Source: JARIHD01 sp041743655
Lineage (GTDB): Bacteria; Patescibacteriota; Saccharimonadia; Saccharimonadales; UBA4665
DNA length: 37,723 nt
NCBI GenBank assembly: GCA_041743655.1
Contig: JBGTMJ010000002.1
Span: 1 to 37,723 of the forward strand
Direction of reading: 5' to 3'
Shown here: piece by piece, positions 15,285-24,527 of the stretch
Position numbering within the stretch: position 1 is the first letter of the stretch
Layout of the letters: each line of letters begins with the position of its first letter
Position numbers and translations under genes: made by a program
Notes under the pieces: model-generated
What the model saw: only the letters and a program-made list of their open reading frames with translations
Databases searched by the model: none
What the model was told of the DNA's origin: nothing

Positions 15285-15950
15285 CTAAGCTTTGATAGGT
15301 AAGAATAACTTACTGTTATTGTTCTTCACAGAGTTTACGTCCCTGCTAATCTCATATATTTCTAAACCATTATCTTCGTATGGGTAGAGCAGTCGCTCCA
15401 AAACTGACTGACTATCATTCGTAGGTTCAAGCCAAGATGATTCGTCTTCTCGGTGTAACATCACAGGCTCTCTATCGTGAATTGTACGCATTTCTGCGTT
15501 CGGTTCAGTGGTCATAATAGAGTAAGTCTTAATTTCTTGACCGTCTTCGTTTTTCCAAGTGTCCCAGATACCTGCGAAAGCGAATAGTTTTTCTTTCTTC
15601 AGGTGTATAAAGTAAGGTGTTTTGTTGCCAGCCGAACCCTTCCATTCGTAGAATCCGTTAGCTGGTATAAGGCAGCGTCTGCTACATACAGTCTTTTTCC
15701 AGAAGCCACCAAACGCCTTATCCGCTCTAGTGTTAATAAGCATTCTCTTTGCGTCTTTACCAAAAAACCGAGTAATACCCCATTGCATTAACTCTATCTG
15801 TAATTTACCGTCATCTGACTTAGTAATTACAGGCATTGTCTGCGTTGGTGCAACGTTATAGTTCGGCTTTAATTCCGCTTCCTTCCAGTCTTCAACGTGG
15901 AAACGAGGTGCAATCTGGTCTGCTTCATCTAACAAATATCTTCCGCACAT
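15285..15950 (-). CDS. SRAP domain protein (YedK/HMCES type), abasic-site shield
   Basis: A 221-residue SOS response-associated peptidase family protein. It begins MCGRYLLDE, with catalytic C2 exposed after Met removal. Further family blocks are NYNVAPTQTMPVI, MLINTRADKAF, CLIPANGFYEWKG with the active-site Glu, and HDREPVMLHRED with the active-site His. These proteins crosslink through C2 to abasic sites in single-stranded DNA and protect them from error-prone repair. The length is normal. The gene is divergent from the polymerase pair only 34 bases away. A TACACT box lies 6 bases before the ATG with no Shine-Dalgarno, pointing to a leaderless transcript. Confidence 0.93.
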   Translation of the reverse strand: MCGRYLLDEADQIAPRFHVEDWKEAELKPNYNVAPTQTMPVITKSDDGKLQIELMQWGITRFFGKDAKRMLINTRADKAFGGFWKKTVCSRRCLIPANGFYEWKGSAGNKTPYFIHLKKEKLFAFAGIWDTWKNEDGQEIKTYSIMTTEPNAEMRTIHDREPVMLHREDESSWLEPTNDSQSVLERLLYPYEDNGLEIYEISRDVNSVKNNNSKLFLPIKA

Positions 15951-15984
15951 ACATCTAGTGTAAATCCAAACTAAGGAAAACTCT

Positions 15985-16269
15985 ATGGACCCAACCCATT
16001 ATCTCAATGAACGTGTTGATGTGGTCGCTCTATACCGAATGAGTGGCGATATCACCATGCTCTGTTTTCCTTACAAGATGAAATACAAAAATGAGGAAAT
16101 TCTATTTACTGAACTGTGTCTTAGACACCCGACCAGCAAAGGACATCGTATGATACACGTTTTTGATGTTAGTGACGGCACAAATGACTACCGCTTAGAG
16201 TTTGACGCAGAAGGTTTAACGTGGACGCTTGTAGCGTTACTGGAAGGACATTATGGATCTAGAAATTAG
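15985..16269 (+). CDS. Small protein coupled to the Y-family polymerase (94 aa)
   Basis: Begins MDPTHYLNERVDVVALYRMS, with beta-strand-rich text through MIHVFDVSDGTNDYRLEFDA, ending LEGHYGSRN. No catalytic motif or membrane segment is seen. Its 3' end overlaps the polymerase start by 17 bases, so the two are translated together. AAGGAAA precedes the ATG. It may be a polymerase accessory or regulator, in the position that UmuD holds in umuDC, but it has no LexA/UmuD peptidase motif. Confidence 0.7.
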   Translation: MDPTHYLNERVDVVALYRMSGDITMLCFPYKMKYKNEEILFTELCLRHPTSKGHRMIHVFDVSDGTNDYRLEFDAEGLTWTLVALLEGHYGSRN

Positions 16270-17509
16270 CAAAGAAGAAGCACAAATAATGCACATTGAC
16301 CTTAACAGTGCGTATGCAACTGCGGAGCAACAAGCGCACCGAACACTGCGTGGTAAGCCAATTGGTGTCACTAATCGTTTATCTAAGCATTGCTGTGTGA
16401 TAGCAGCGTCATACGAAGCTAAGGCACTTGGCGTTAAGGTTGGTATGCGTTTAGACGAAGTACAAGCCTTTATACCTGATTTCGTTATGCTAGAAACAGA
16501 CCCACCAAAGTACCACCACGTATATCAAGCACTCTGCAAAATAATGAAAGACTATTCGCCAGATGTGAAGATGAAAAGTATTGACGAAGGTGTCATAGAT
16601 TTTCACGGTACGAATGATTTATACAAGGGTCGCTCACTTACTGATGTTGGGCTGGAAATTAAACAGCGTGTCAAAAAAGAAATAGGCAGCCACATGCGTA
16701 TTAACGTTGGTATTGGCACGAATCGCTTTCTGGCGAAGGAAGCTGCTGGTTGGCATAAGCCAGACGGGTTAGATGTTATAGATTATCGTAACTTGAAAAA
16801 GTACTACGCAGAGCATAAGCTTACTGATTTAACGGGAATCGCAAACCACTTTGAAGCACGACTGAACGCTGTGGGTATATTTACGCCTACAGAGTTCTTA
16901 AATGCTTCTAGCGATACTCTAAGACGACTAGTCTTCCGCAGTGTTATAGGTGAAGACTGGTATCAGCGACTTAGAGGATATGAAGTAGATAATGTAATTA
17001 CTAAGCTTGGTAATGTAGGGCGACAGTTTGTGCTTGATGTCAGAAGCGCAGATGATAGTGTAATTCTGCCACGTTTTCAATACTTATGTGAAACAACAGG
17101 AAAGAAACTAAGATATAACAACGTGGACGCTAGAGGAGTTTACGTTTGGGCTATGTTTCAGACTGGCGACCACTGGTATGTCCGTAAAATGCACAAACAG
17201 CCGTTCTTTACAGATAGGGACATCTACGCAAAGGCTTTGTACTTGTTTAACCAACGCCCTAAACACTTAATTATTACTGCTATGGGTATTACTCTTTATA
17301 AGCTAGAGCCGTCTGCAAGAAGCCAACAAAGTATTTTTGATGAAGTAAATAAGCAAGAATGGCTTACAACTGCGGTAGATGAAATAAATGAACGTTACGG
17401 AAACTTTATACTTTTTTCAGCAAATGCTCTTGAAGGTAAGCACAAAGTTAAACAGAAAATACCGTTTGGCGGGACTAAGTATTTTGAACTGCTTTTGAAA
17501 AGAGCTTAA
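16253..17509 (+). CDS. Y-family translesion DNA polymerase
   Basis: A 418-residue lesion-bypass polymerase of the DinB/UmuC superfamily. The palm shows MHIDLNSAYATAE with metal ligand D16 and Y21 as probable steric gate. The second catalytic motif is KSIDEG with D111 and E112. The fingers motif is AASYEAKALGVKVGM, and the thumb HhH region is near DLTGIANHFEARLNAVGI. The little-finger domain follows to about 380. No beta-clamp motif is obvious. Together with the SRAP gene transcribed the opposite way it makes a DNA-damage-tolerance pair carried on the element. No LexA-like box was recognised in the 34-base gap. Confidence 0.93.
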   Translation: MDLEISKEEAQIMHIDLNSAYATAEQQAHRTLRGKPIGVTNRLSKHCCVIAASYEAKALGVKVGMRLDEVQAFIPDFVMLETDPPKYHHVYQALCKIMKDYSPDVKMKSIDEGVIDFHGTNDLYKGRSLTDVGLEIKQRVKKEIGSHMRINVGIGTNRFLAKEAAGWHKPDGLDVIDYRNLKKYYAEHKLTDLTGIANHFEARLNAVGIFTPTEFLNASSDTLRRLVFRSVIGEDWYQRLRGYEVDNVITKLGNVGRQFVLDVRSADDSVILPRFQYLCETTGKKLRYNNVDARGVYVWAMFQTGDHWYVRKMHKQPFFTDRDIYAKALYLFNQRPKHLIITAMGITLYKLEPSARSQQSIFDEVNKQEWLTTAVDEINERYGNFILFSANALEGKHKVKQKIPFGGTKYFELLLKRA

Positions 17510-17594
17510 TTAGCTTGTGCGACTAGTTAATTTATAGTGCAGCTAGTACAATGTAAACAGTAAAAAACACAGGATTACTAGGAGTTAAACGTTC

Positions 17595-19220
17595 ATGCCA
17601 ACAATTCAGTTCAAAGGTAAGTCATTTGTCCAAAACCACCATTTGGCAGTACCATTCCACCAACTAGTTCCTCAAAAAGAAAAAAGCCTTACAGATTCAG
17701 CTAGCTTAAAAGACAATTTGATTATTCAGGGCGACAATCTACTAGCTCTAAAGGCACTACTACCTACCTTTGCAGGAAAAGTTGATTGTATTTACATAGA
17801 CCCACCTTACAACACAGGTAATGAAGGTTGGATTTATAATGACAACGTCAAAAGTCCAATCATTAAAGAGTGGATTGGTCACGCTGTCGGCAAAGAAGGC
17901 GAAGACCTTACAAGACACGACAAATGGTTGTGTATGATGATGCCCCGCTTAAAACTATTGCGAGAGCTTTTAAGTGATAAGGGTTCAATCATCATCAGCA
18001 TAGATGATAACGAACAACATAATCTGCGGGGCTTGTGTAATGAAGTATTTGGGGAGCAAAACTTTGTTACGAATGTAATTTGGCAAAAGAAATATAGCCC
18101 ACAAAATGACGCACAGTACTTCTCTGATATGCACGACTTCCTACTTGTATACGCTAAGGACAAGGAAAACTGGAAGCCAAATGCACTTGCTCGTACAGAG
18201 AGCCAAGACGCAGCCTACAAAAATCCAGATAAAGACTCACGAGGTGTGTGGAAAGCTACTGACGCAACAAGTAATAAATCAAAGACCCAACGTCCAAACC
18301 TATATTTTTCAGTTAAGAACCCAACAACAGGTGAAGATATATTTCCAACAGAAAACCGTGTCTGGCGTTACTCTAAAGATGTTTTTGAGCAAGCAATGGC
18401 TGATAATCGTGTGTGGTGGGGAAAAGACGGGACAAACAAAGTACCTTCATTCAAGAGTTTTCTTACTGGCGTTAAGCAGGGTCGTGTTCCTTCTACTATT
18501 TGGTCATACCAAGATGTTGGACATAACCAGTCAGCAAAACAAGAATTGAACATCATCTTTGACGATAATGATTTTGAAACTCCAAAACCTACAACTCTTA
18601 TCAAACGTGTATTGGAACTAGCAACTGATAAAAACTCAATAGTGCTTGATAGTTTCGCTGGTTCTGGTACAACTGGTCAAGCTGTACTTGAAGCAAACAT
18701 TGAAGACGAAGGACAACGTAAGTTTATCCTTGTTGAAATGGAAGATTATGCAGATAGGCTTACAGCAGAACGCATACGGCGGGTTTCTAAAGGCATTCCA
18801 AATGCGAATAGCGAAATGCTAAGAAATGGTTTAGGTGGAAGTTTTAGTTACTTTGAGCTTGGTGAGCCAATAGAAATAGCCAGTCTTTTAAGCGGCAGCA
18901 AACTACCTTCATATAAAGAACTTGGACGCTATGTTTACTACACAGCAACTGGTGAAGACTTTGATGATAATACGTTAGATGAGTCTAAGAATTACATAGG
19001 TACATCAAGTCAGTTCACTGCATTTATGTATTACAAACCAGACATTGAGTATTTAAAAACAACCGCACTAACACTTGATGAAGCTCGTAAGTTACGAAGC
19101 GAAAATGGCGATAAGCAGTTACTTGTTTTTGCACCAACAAAATATGTTGAACAAACAGAGTTAGATAATTTAAAGATTACATTTTGTCAGTTACCATTTG
19201 AAATCTACAAGGTTAAGTAA
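17595..19220 (+). CDS. mod: Type III restriction-modification methyltransferase (Mod)
   Basis: A 541-residue N6-adenine methyltransferase of beta arrangement. Catalytic motif IV DPPY is at residues 69-72 in YIDPPYNTG, and the SAM-binding FAGSGTTG is at 354-361. The region between, about 130-320, carries the variable target-recognition domain. It methylates one strand of an asymmetric site and guides the Res subunit. The TAA stop and the next ATG share a base (TAATG), coupling it to res. GGAG lies about 9 bases before the ATG, and a TACAAT box is some 40 bases upstream. All motifs look intact, so the system should be active. Confidence 0.93.
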   Translation: MPTIQFKGKSFVQNHHLAVPFHQLVPQKEKSLTDSASLKDNLIIQGDNLLALKALLPTFAGKVDCIYIDPPYNTGNEGWIYNDNVKSPIIKEWIGHAVGKEGEDLTRHDKWLCMMMPRLKLLRELLSDKGSIIISIDDNEQHNLRGLCNEVFGEQNFVTNVIWQKKYSPQNDAQYFSDMHDFLLVYAKDKENWKPNALARTESQDAAYKNPDKDSRGVWKATDATSNKSKTQRPNLYFSVKNPTTGEDIFPTENRVWRYSKDVFEQAMADNRVWWGKDGTNKVPSFKSFLTGVKQGRVPSTIWSYQDVGHNQSAKQELNIIFDDNDFETPKPTTLIKRVLELATDKNSIVLDSFAGSGTTGQAVLEANIEDEGQRKFILVEMEDYADRLTAERIRRVSKGIPNANSEMLRNGLGGSFSYFELGEPIEIASLLSGSKLPSYKELGRYVYYTATGEDFDDNTLDESKNYIGTSSQFTAFMYYKPDIEYLKTTALTLDEARKLRSENGDKQLLVFAPTKYVEQTELDNLKITFCQLPFEIYKVK

Positions 19221-21727
19221 TGGAGCTACGGGAATATCAAAAGAAAGTTGTTAATAAACTAAGTGATTACCTTGTTGCACTTAACAAGCAAAAAGAACGC
19301 TACGATAAACTACTTCAAGTAGACCCAGAATTAGCTTCTGACTTTCACTATCCAAAAAAAGCTTGGGAAGAAATCGGTAGAACAACCTATAAGCCAGCTC
19401 AAGACGGCTTAAATAATCCACTCCCAAACTTATTTCTAAAAGTACCGACTGGTGGTGGCAAAACTCTTTTAGCTTGCCACAGTATTGACTTAATAAATAA
19501 GCTGTATTTGCAAAAACAAAATGGTATGGTTCTATGGATTGTTCCTACATCACAAATCTATAACCAGACAATTAAACAGCTAAAGGATAGAAACCACCCA
19601 TACAGGCAGTTACTTGATATATCTAGCGGTGGGAAAACACTAATACTTGAAAAACTGGAACATTTTAATGCAAGTGATGTAAAAGAAAATCTATGCGTTT
19701 TAGTAATGATGCTACAGTCATCATCACGTCAAAGCAAAGAAACTTTAAAAGTATTTAAAGATAACACTGGCTATACTAGTTTCTTCCCAGAAGAAGACGA
19801 TTATAAAAGCCAAGAAGCGTTGCTTAAGGAGTATCCAAACTTGGATACATTTGGGGAGCAAGGTTATCTATATGGAAATCTGCCACTGACTTCAATGGGG
19901 AATGTAATGCGTTTACTAAAACCAATAACTATTATTGACGAAGGTCATAAAGCATATAGTCAAACTGCTAGGGAAACAATTTATGGATTTAATCCTAGCT
20001 TCGTGCTTGAGCTATCTGCAACGCCACCAGAAGGTGTAAATAAGTTAGTTGAAATTACTGGTACTGAATTAAATGAAGAACAGATGATTAAGTTAGACTT
20101 GCACTTAGTAAATAAAAATACTGTTGGTTGGAAAGAAACACTTAATGAAGCTACTGCTAGACGAAACAGTCTTGAATTAAAAGCCAAAGAACACGAGCAG
20201 AATACTAATCTATATATTCGTCCAATAATGCTTGTACAGGTTGAAAGAACTGGAAAAGACCAAAGGGACGGCATACTCATTCATGCAGAGGACGCAAAAG
20301 AGTACTTGATAAAGCAACTTGCAATACCAGAAGAACAAATTGCTATTAAGTCATCAGATAAAGACGATATAGAAGGCATTGACCTGTTAGACAAAGACTG
20401 CGAAATACGATACATAATTACTAAACAAGCACTCCAAGAGGGTTGGGATTGTCCATTCGCTTACGTTTTATGCGCATTAACTAAATCGCAATCTGAAACT
20501 GCAATGACACAGCTCATAGGTCGTGTGCTAAGGCAGCCGTATGCTCGTAAGACTGGAATTAAAGAACTTGACGAGTGTTATGTTTACTCTTTCCAACACG
20601 ACACAAGCAAGCTAGTCAGAGGCATTAAGACTAACTTGGAAGGCGAGGGCTTGGGTGATGTAGTTGGGCGTATAAGTGTAGATACTGATTTAGAGGATAA
20701 CCCTGATTACGTTCCTACAAAAGAAATGGTATATAGGGACGAGTTTAAACACTTTGAAGGTAAAATCTATCTGCCAGTATTTGCTATTAAATCTGGTAAT
20801 GATTGGCGTGAAGTTAGTTACCAAACAGACCTTCTTTCTAAGTTAGACTGGAATAAAATTGACCTGTCTAAACTTGGTGAACTAACACTAGAAAATAAAA
20901 CCAGTGATGACGATATTCTTAGTATCGGCTTTTCGTCTGGTTCACTAGAGAACGCAGAAGTTAGTAAACTTGAATATGAAAGTGAAATAGACAATGAATA
21001 CATTGCTCGCCAAATAATAGATGTAGTTCCAAATCCTTGGGTTGCATATAGTGTTGCTGAACGTGCTATCAAAGAGTTGCTTAGTCGTTATGACAAAGAA
21101 GTGATTGCTAGCAACCTCGTATTCATAATAGAGGAATTGCGAAAACTCCTATACGAACAAAGAGACACCTTATCTGAATCCATTTTTAGGCAGTTACTGG
21201 AAGAAAAAGTTATGAAACTTTACATGCTTCAAGGTAGTACGAACTGTGTCTTGCCAAGTAGCGTTATAGTTCGTAGCAAGACACGCTTAAACCATATAGA
21301 CGGTGGACAATTACAGCGCAGTTTGTTTGATTATATGCCAGCCGAAGATGTTAATGGACTAGAGGAAGAAGTTGCGCTGTACCTTGATAACCAGCAGCAG
21401 CTTTTGTGGTGGTATCGCAATATGTCACGAGCCGATTACCGAATACAGGGCTGGAAGCCAAACAAAATCTATCCTGACTTTATTGCAGCAAACAAGAGTA
21501 AAGAAAGTAACTACGACAAGCTTTATGTACTTGAAACTAAGGGCGACCAACTTGCGGGTAACTTAGATACTGAATACAAACGAAATATATTAAACCTGTG
21601 TAGTGAACTTGCTGTTGAAAAAAGCTGGAATGAGCTAGACCTCGGACAAGAAGACAATCAGATTGTATTTGCTATGGTAGATGAAAAACATTGGAAGTCG
21701 CAGCTCAACACGTTGATTGAAAGTTAG
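19220..21727 (+). CDS. res: Type III restriction enzyme helicase-nuclease (Res)
   Basis: An 835-residue superfamily 2 ATPase with nuclease. Walker A VPTGGGKT is at residues 75-82, motif II DEGH at 240-243, motif III LSATPP at about 261-266, and motif VI IGRVLRQP near 434. A C-terminal PD-(D/E)XK endonuclease domain shows IYPDFIAAN followed by VLETKG near 752-774. Length and order are those of EcoP15I/EcoPI Res subunits, although somewhat shorter. It uses ATP to communicate between two head-to-head sites and cut nearby. It is coupled to mod upstream, and the DUF2779 gene starts 2 bases after its stop. Confidence 0.93.
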   Translation: MELREYQKKVVNKLSDYLVALNKQKERYDKLLQVDPELASDFHYPKKAWEEIGRTTYKPAQDGLNNPLPNLFLKVPTGGGKTLLACHSIDLINKLYLQKQNGMVLWIVPTSQIYNQTIKQLKDRNHPYRQLLDISSGGKTLILEKLEHFNASDVKENLCVLVMMLQSSSRQSKETLKVFKDNTGYTSFFPEEDDYKSQEALLKEYPNLDTFGEQGYLYGNLPLTSMGNVMRLLKPITIIDEGHKAYSQTARETIYGFNPSFVLELSATPPEGVNKLVEITGTELNEEQMIKLDLHLVNKNTVGWKETLNEATARRNSLELKAKEHEQNTNLYIRPIMLVQVERTGKDQRDGILIHAEDAKEYLIKQLAIPEEQIAIKSSDKDDIEGIDLLDKDCEIRYIITKQALQEGWDCPFAYVLCALTKSQSETAMTQLIGRVLRQPYARKTGIKELDECYVYSFQHDTSKLVRGIKTNLEGEGLGDVVGRISVDTDLEDNPDYVPTKEMVYRDEFKHFEGKIYLPVFAIKSGNDWREVSYQTDLLSKLDWNKIDLSKLGELTLENKTSDDDILSIGFSSGSLENAEVSKLEYESEIDNEYIARQIIDVVPNPWVAYSVAERAIKELLSRYDKEVIASNLVFIIEELRKLLYEQRDTLSESIFRQLLEEKVMKLYMLQGSTNCVLPSSVIVRSKTRLNHIDGGQLQRSLFDYMPAEDVNGLEEEVALYLDNQQQLLWWYRNMSRADYRIQGWKPNKIYPDFIAANKSKESNYDKLYVLETKGDQLAGNLDTEYKRNILNLCSELAVEKSWNELDLGQEDNQIVFAMVDEKHWKSQLNTLIES

Positions 21728-21729
21728 CT

Positions 21730-23202
21730 ATGTATCTTTCAAAATCCGACTTTCTTAAATACCAGTGCTGCCCTAGCTATTTATGTCTCTGGAAATATAA
21801 AAAAGAAGTTGTGCCTGTTGATGATGAGGAAGAAATAAATCGTAGGCTAGAACAAGGTAACGAAGTTGAACGCTATGCACGAAATCTTTTTCCTAACGCA
21901 ACGCTAATTGAGTCGCATGGCAAAAAGGCACGTAACCAAACGGAAGAACTAGTTAATAGCGGAGTTAAAGCTATCTTTCAAGCCACTGTATATACAGACA
22001 AAGAATTATTAGCTATGGCAGACATCATTGAGTTTGATGAATCCACGAAGACGTGGACTTTGTACGAGGTAAAATCAACTAATTCCGTCAAGAAAGAGCA
22101 TATTTACGACCTTGCATTTCAGCGTGTAGCGTTTGAAGACGCTGGCTATAAAATTGGCGAAGTTAGCGTTATACATTTAGATAAAACTTATAAACGAAAA
22201 ACTATAGTTGAGCCGAGTGACCTACTAACGCAAACTGATGTTACCGACAAGGTTGAAAAGGTGCTGCCGACTATCCGTGAACAAGCTTATGACGCTGTTG
22301 AAACATTAAAGCAGACAGAAGAACCTACAAAATGTAGCTGTAGACTTAAAACTAAGTCTGGACACTGTCCGACATTTTCATACCTTAATCCAGACATTCC
22401 AGAGTATTCGGTCTTTAACATTTCACGCATTGGCAGCAAGAATCTAGCTGTACTTGTAGACGGCGATATACACAATGTCCATGATGTACCAGAAGACATA
22501 AAGCTTTCCGTTGGACAGCAGAACCAAGTAAAGGTTGCTAAGAGTAAAAATCCTATTATAAACAAGCCAGATATAGATGAACTGTTGAGCGAGCTTGAGT
22601 ACCCGCTATATTTTCTAGACTACGAAACTGTTTCATCAGCACTTCCAATGTTTATAGGCTGTACGCCATACCAGCAAATACCTTTCCAATACTCCTTGCA
22701 CGTTTTAAGAGAACCTAACGGTGAACTTGAGCATTACGACTATCTTGGGCGTGATAGCGTCAAACCACCCATGCCAGAGCTGTTAGCTAGCCTACAAAGC
22801 CATTTAGGGAATACTGGTAGTGTCATTGTCTGGTATAAAGTATTTGAAAAAGGTCGCAACACAGAAATGGCTAATTCATATCCTGAATACGCAGAGTTCT
22901 TAAACGGTGTTAATGACAGAGTATTTGACCTTATGGACGTGTTCAGCAAGCAGCACTATGTTCATCATGATTTTAAAGGCAGTAGTTCAATTAAATACGT
23001 ACTGCCAGTACTTGTGCCAGAGTTCTCTTATAAAGAAATGGACATACAGAACGGCTTAGTGGCTTCTATTCGTTGGTATGACGCAGTAATGGGTGTAGCA
23101 GACAACGAGCAAGCCGAAAAAACCTTTGAATCGCTTTTGAAGTACTGTTGTTTAGACACACTGGCAATGGTAAAAATCTATGACTATTTAAAGAAGCTAT
23201 GA
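21730..23202 (+). CDS. DUF2779 protein: Cas4-like nuclease fused to DEDD exonuclease-like domain
   Basis: A 490-residue protein. The N-terminal part is a PD-(D/E)XK nuclease with D98 and E113-V-K115. It has cysteines C14, C202, C204 and C213 arranged like the iron-sulfur cluster of Cas4/AddB nucleases: one before and three after the nuclease core. The C-terminal DUF2779 half looks like an RNase H-fold exonuclease: FLDYET with D297/E299, VFDLMD near 400, and CCLDTLAM with D476 as the closing acidic residue. So two nuclease centres may act together, for example in DNA end processing. It overlaps the next gene by four bases (ATGA) and lies 2 bases after res, giving a single operon. Coupling to the restriction system is inferred. 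Confidence 0.78.
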   Translation: MYLSKSDFLKYQCCPSYLCLWKYKKEVVPVDDEEEINRRLEQGNEVERYARNLFPNATLIESHGKKARNQTEELVNSGVKAIFQATVYTDKELLAMADIIEFDESTKTWTLYEVKSTNSVKKEHIYDLAFQRVAFEDAGYKIGEVSVIHLDKTYKRKTIVEPSDLLTQTDVTDKVEKVLPTIREQAYDAVETLKQTEEPTKCSCRLKTKSGHCPTFSYLNPDIPEYSVFNISRIGSKNLAVLVDGDIHNVHDVPEDIKLSVGQQNQVKVAKSKNPIINKPDIDELLSELEYPLYFLDYETVSSALPMFIGCTPYQQIPFQYSLHVLREPNGELEHYDYLGRDSVKPPMPELLASLQSHLGNTGSVIVWYKVFEKGRNTEMANSYPEYAEFLNGVNDRVFDLMDVFSKQHYVHHDFKGSSSIKYVLPVLVPEFSYKEMDIQNGLVASIRWYDAVMGVADNEQAEKTFESLLKYCCLDTLAMVKIYDYLKKL

Positions 23203-24527
23203 ACTGCCATTACAAGAAAGACAGTTATTGTAGTCAGGTTTTAGCTAGCTTTAATGTAGATGATTGGCTCATGGTTACTAGCCCAGCAGGTCATTTGTTT
23301 GACGGCTTAACTTGGTTGCTTCGTTCAGCTCAAGAGTGGCAGGTACAATCTGAACTAAATCTTGGGGTTAATGGCTATTCAACACAGGTCTATGCAATGG
23401 ATTCGGTATTACTCCGTGCAAGAACGCTGTTTGAGTTTTTTACAGGTAAAGGAAGTAATTACTGCCATGCTCGTTGTCTTTTTGGTCTAACCAAGCAAAT
23501 CTCAAAACCTGATAATTTTGATGTGCTGAATAATGAGCTACATAAAAGCTCATTACATATACAGAATCGTACTGAAACCAACCAGATTACTGGTCAAGAC
23601 GGCAGTACTCAAAAAGATTTGAATCAAATGCCACCAGACATTGCACGTATCGTGCTTGGATTATGGAAAGATTTTGAAAAAGAATTACAAAGCACAAATT
23701 CTGCACACTATGATAAGGCTGTGAAGTGTCGTGAGCAAGCAGAGCTGGATTCAATAGAAGTTACAAATAATATTAAAGCTAGGGGTACTGCATACTCTAG
23801 TCCCAAAAGCCTGTCTATTACCCTTACGACACTCTTTAGTGGTACATATAATATATATATGAATAATGAAGATTTTACTCAAAACTCTGCTGAACTAAAG
23901 AATACTCTACTCCTAGAAGCTAAAAGACTATCAGACATAATTGACACCTTTGAGCGCAGTTCCGATAACCACACTGCTTACTACGCTTACCTGAAAGACC
24001 CGTTAATCAACAGTGGTGTATTGTGTGATGACATTCTGCAAGGAGTTCATAATGATGTGGTGCTATTGGCTATGATTGGCACACGAGCGTTATTGGAAGA
24101 CGCAATAAATGTCCATTACCTTGAATCTAAGGCTGATGAAACAGAGCGAATGGCAACCGCAGCAGACTGGTTTAGACTGTCCAATCACCCTAAAGCATAC
24201 AAGAATAAACTAGATGATAAGTCTGTCGCACAACGAGCAAAAGAAGCAGGAAAAGATACCGAAGCTTTGCACGATAGTGAATATGCTGATTTCTGCAACT
24301 ACACACATAGCACCGCACAGCGTTCACTGCTCAACACACCGTCTTACCGAATCGTGGTAGCAAATAAGGCAGTAGTCGCAAGCCTGAAAGCTTATACAAA
24401 TATCGTAACTTGTGTAGCCAGAATACTAGGGGAAGCAACGCCCGAAAAAGTAACTAAGGCTGCTACTAGATATCTTGATAAATATAGGTCAAGCGTTACG
24501 GAAGCAACTCTGCCTATTATTAGTTAG
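23199..24527 (+). CDS. HEPN/DUF5677-like protein of the restriction operon
   Basis: A 442-residue soluble, largely helical protein. The first third has LLRSAQEW and VLLRARTLFEFFTGKG, followed by NYCHARCLFGL, reminding of a family of helical proteins with an RTLYEFF motif. The last half reads IGTRALLEDAINVHYLESKA, then DWFRL and YADFCNYTHSTAQRSLL, close to the DUF5677 pattern (RALLEAyinl, then DYvH). An R-x4-H pair (RSSDNH) precedes this part, as in HEPN ribonucleases, but its position is not secure evidence. Two tandem helical bundles are likely. It may be the effector or sensor of the four-gene operon. Function unproven. Confidence 0.55.
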   Translation: MNCHYKKDSYCSQVLASFNVDDWLMVTSPAGHLFDGLTWLLRSAQEWQVQSELNLGVNGYSTQVYAMDSVLLRARTLFEFFTGKGSNYCHARCLFGLTKQISKPDNFDVLNNELHKSSLHIQNRTETNQITGQDGSTQKDLNQMPPDIARIVLGLWKDFEKELQSTNSAHYDKAVKCREQAELDSIEVTNNIKARGTAYSSPKSLSITLTTLFSGTYNIYMNNEDFTQNSAELKNTLLLEAKRLSDIIDTFERSSDNHTAYYAYLKDPLINSGVLCDDILQGVHNDVVLLAMIGTRALLEDAINVHYLESKADETERMATAADWFRLSNHPKAYKNKLDDKSVAQRAKEAGKDTEALHDSEYADFCNYTHSTAQRSLLNTPSYRIVVANKAVVASLKAYTNIVTCVARILGEATPEKVTKAATRYLDKYRSSVTEATLPIIS

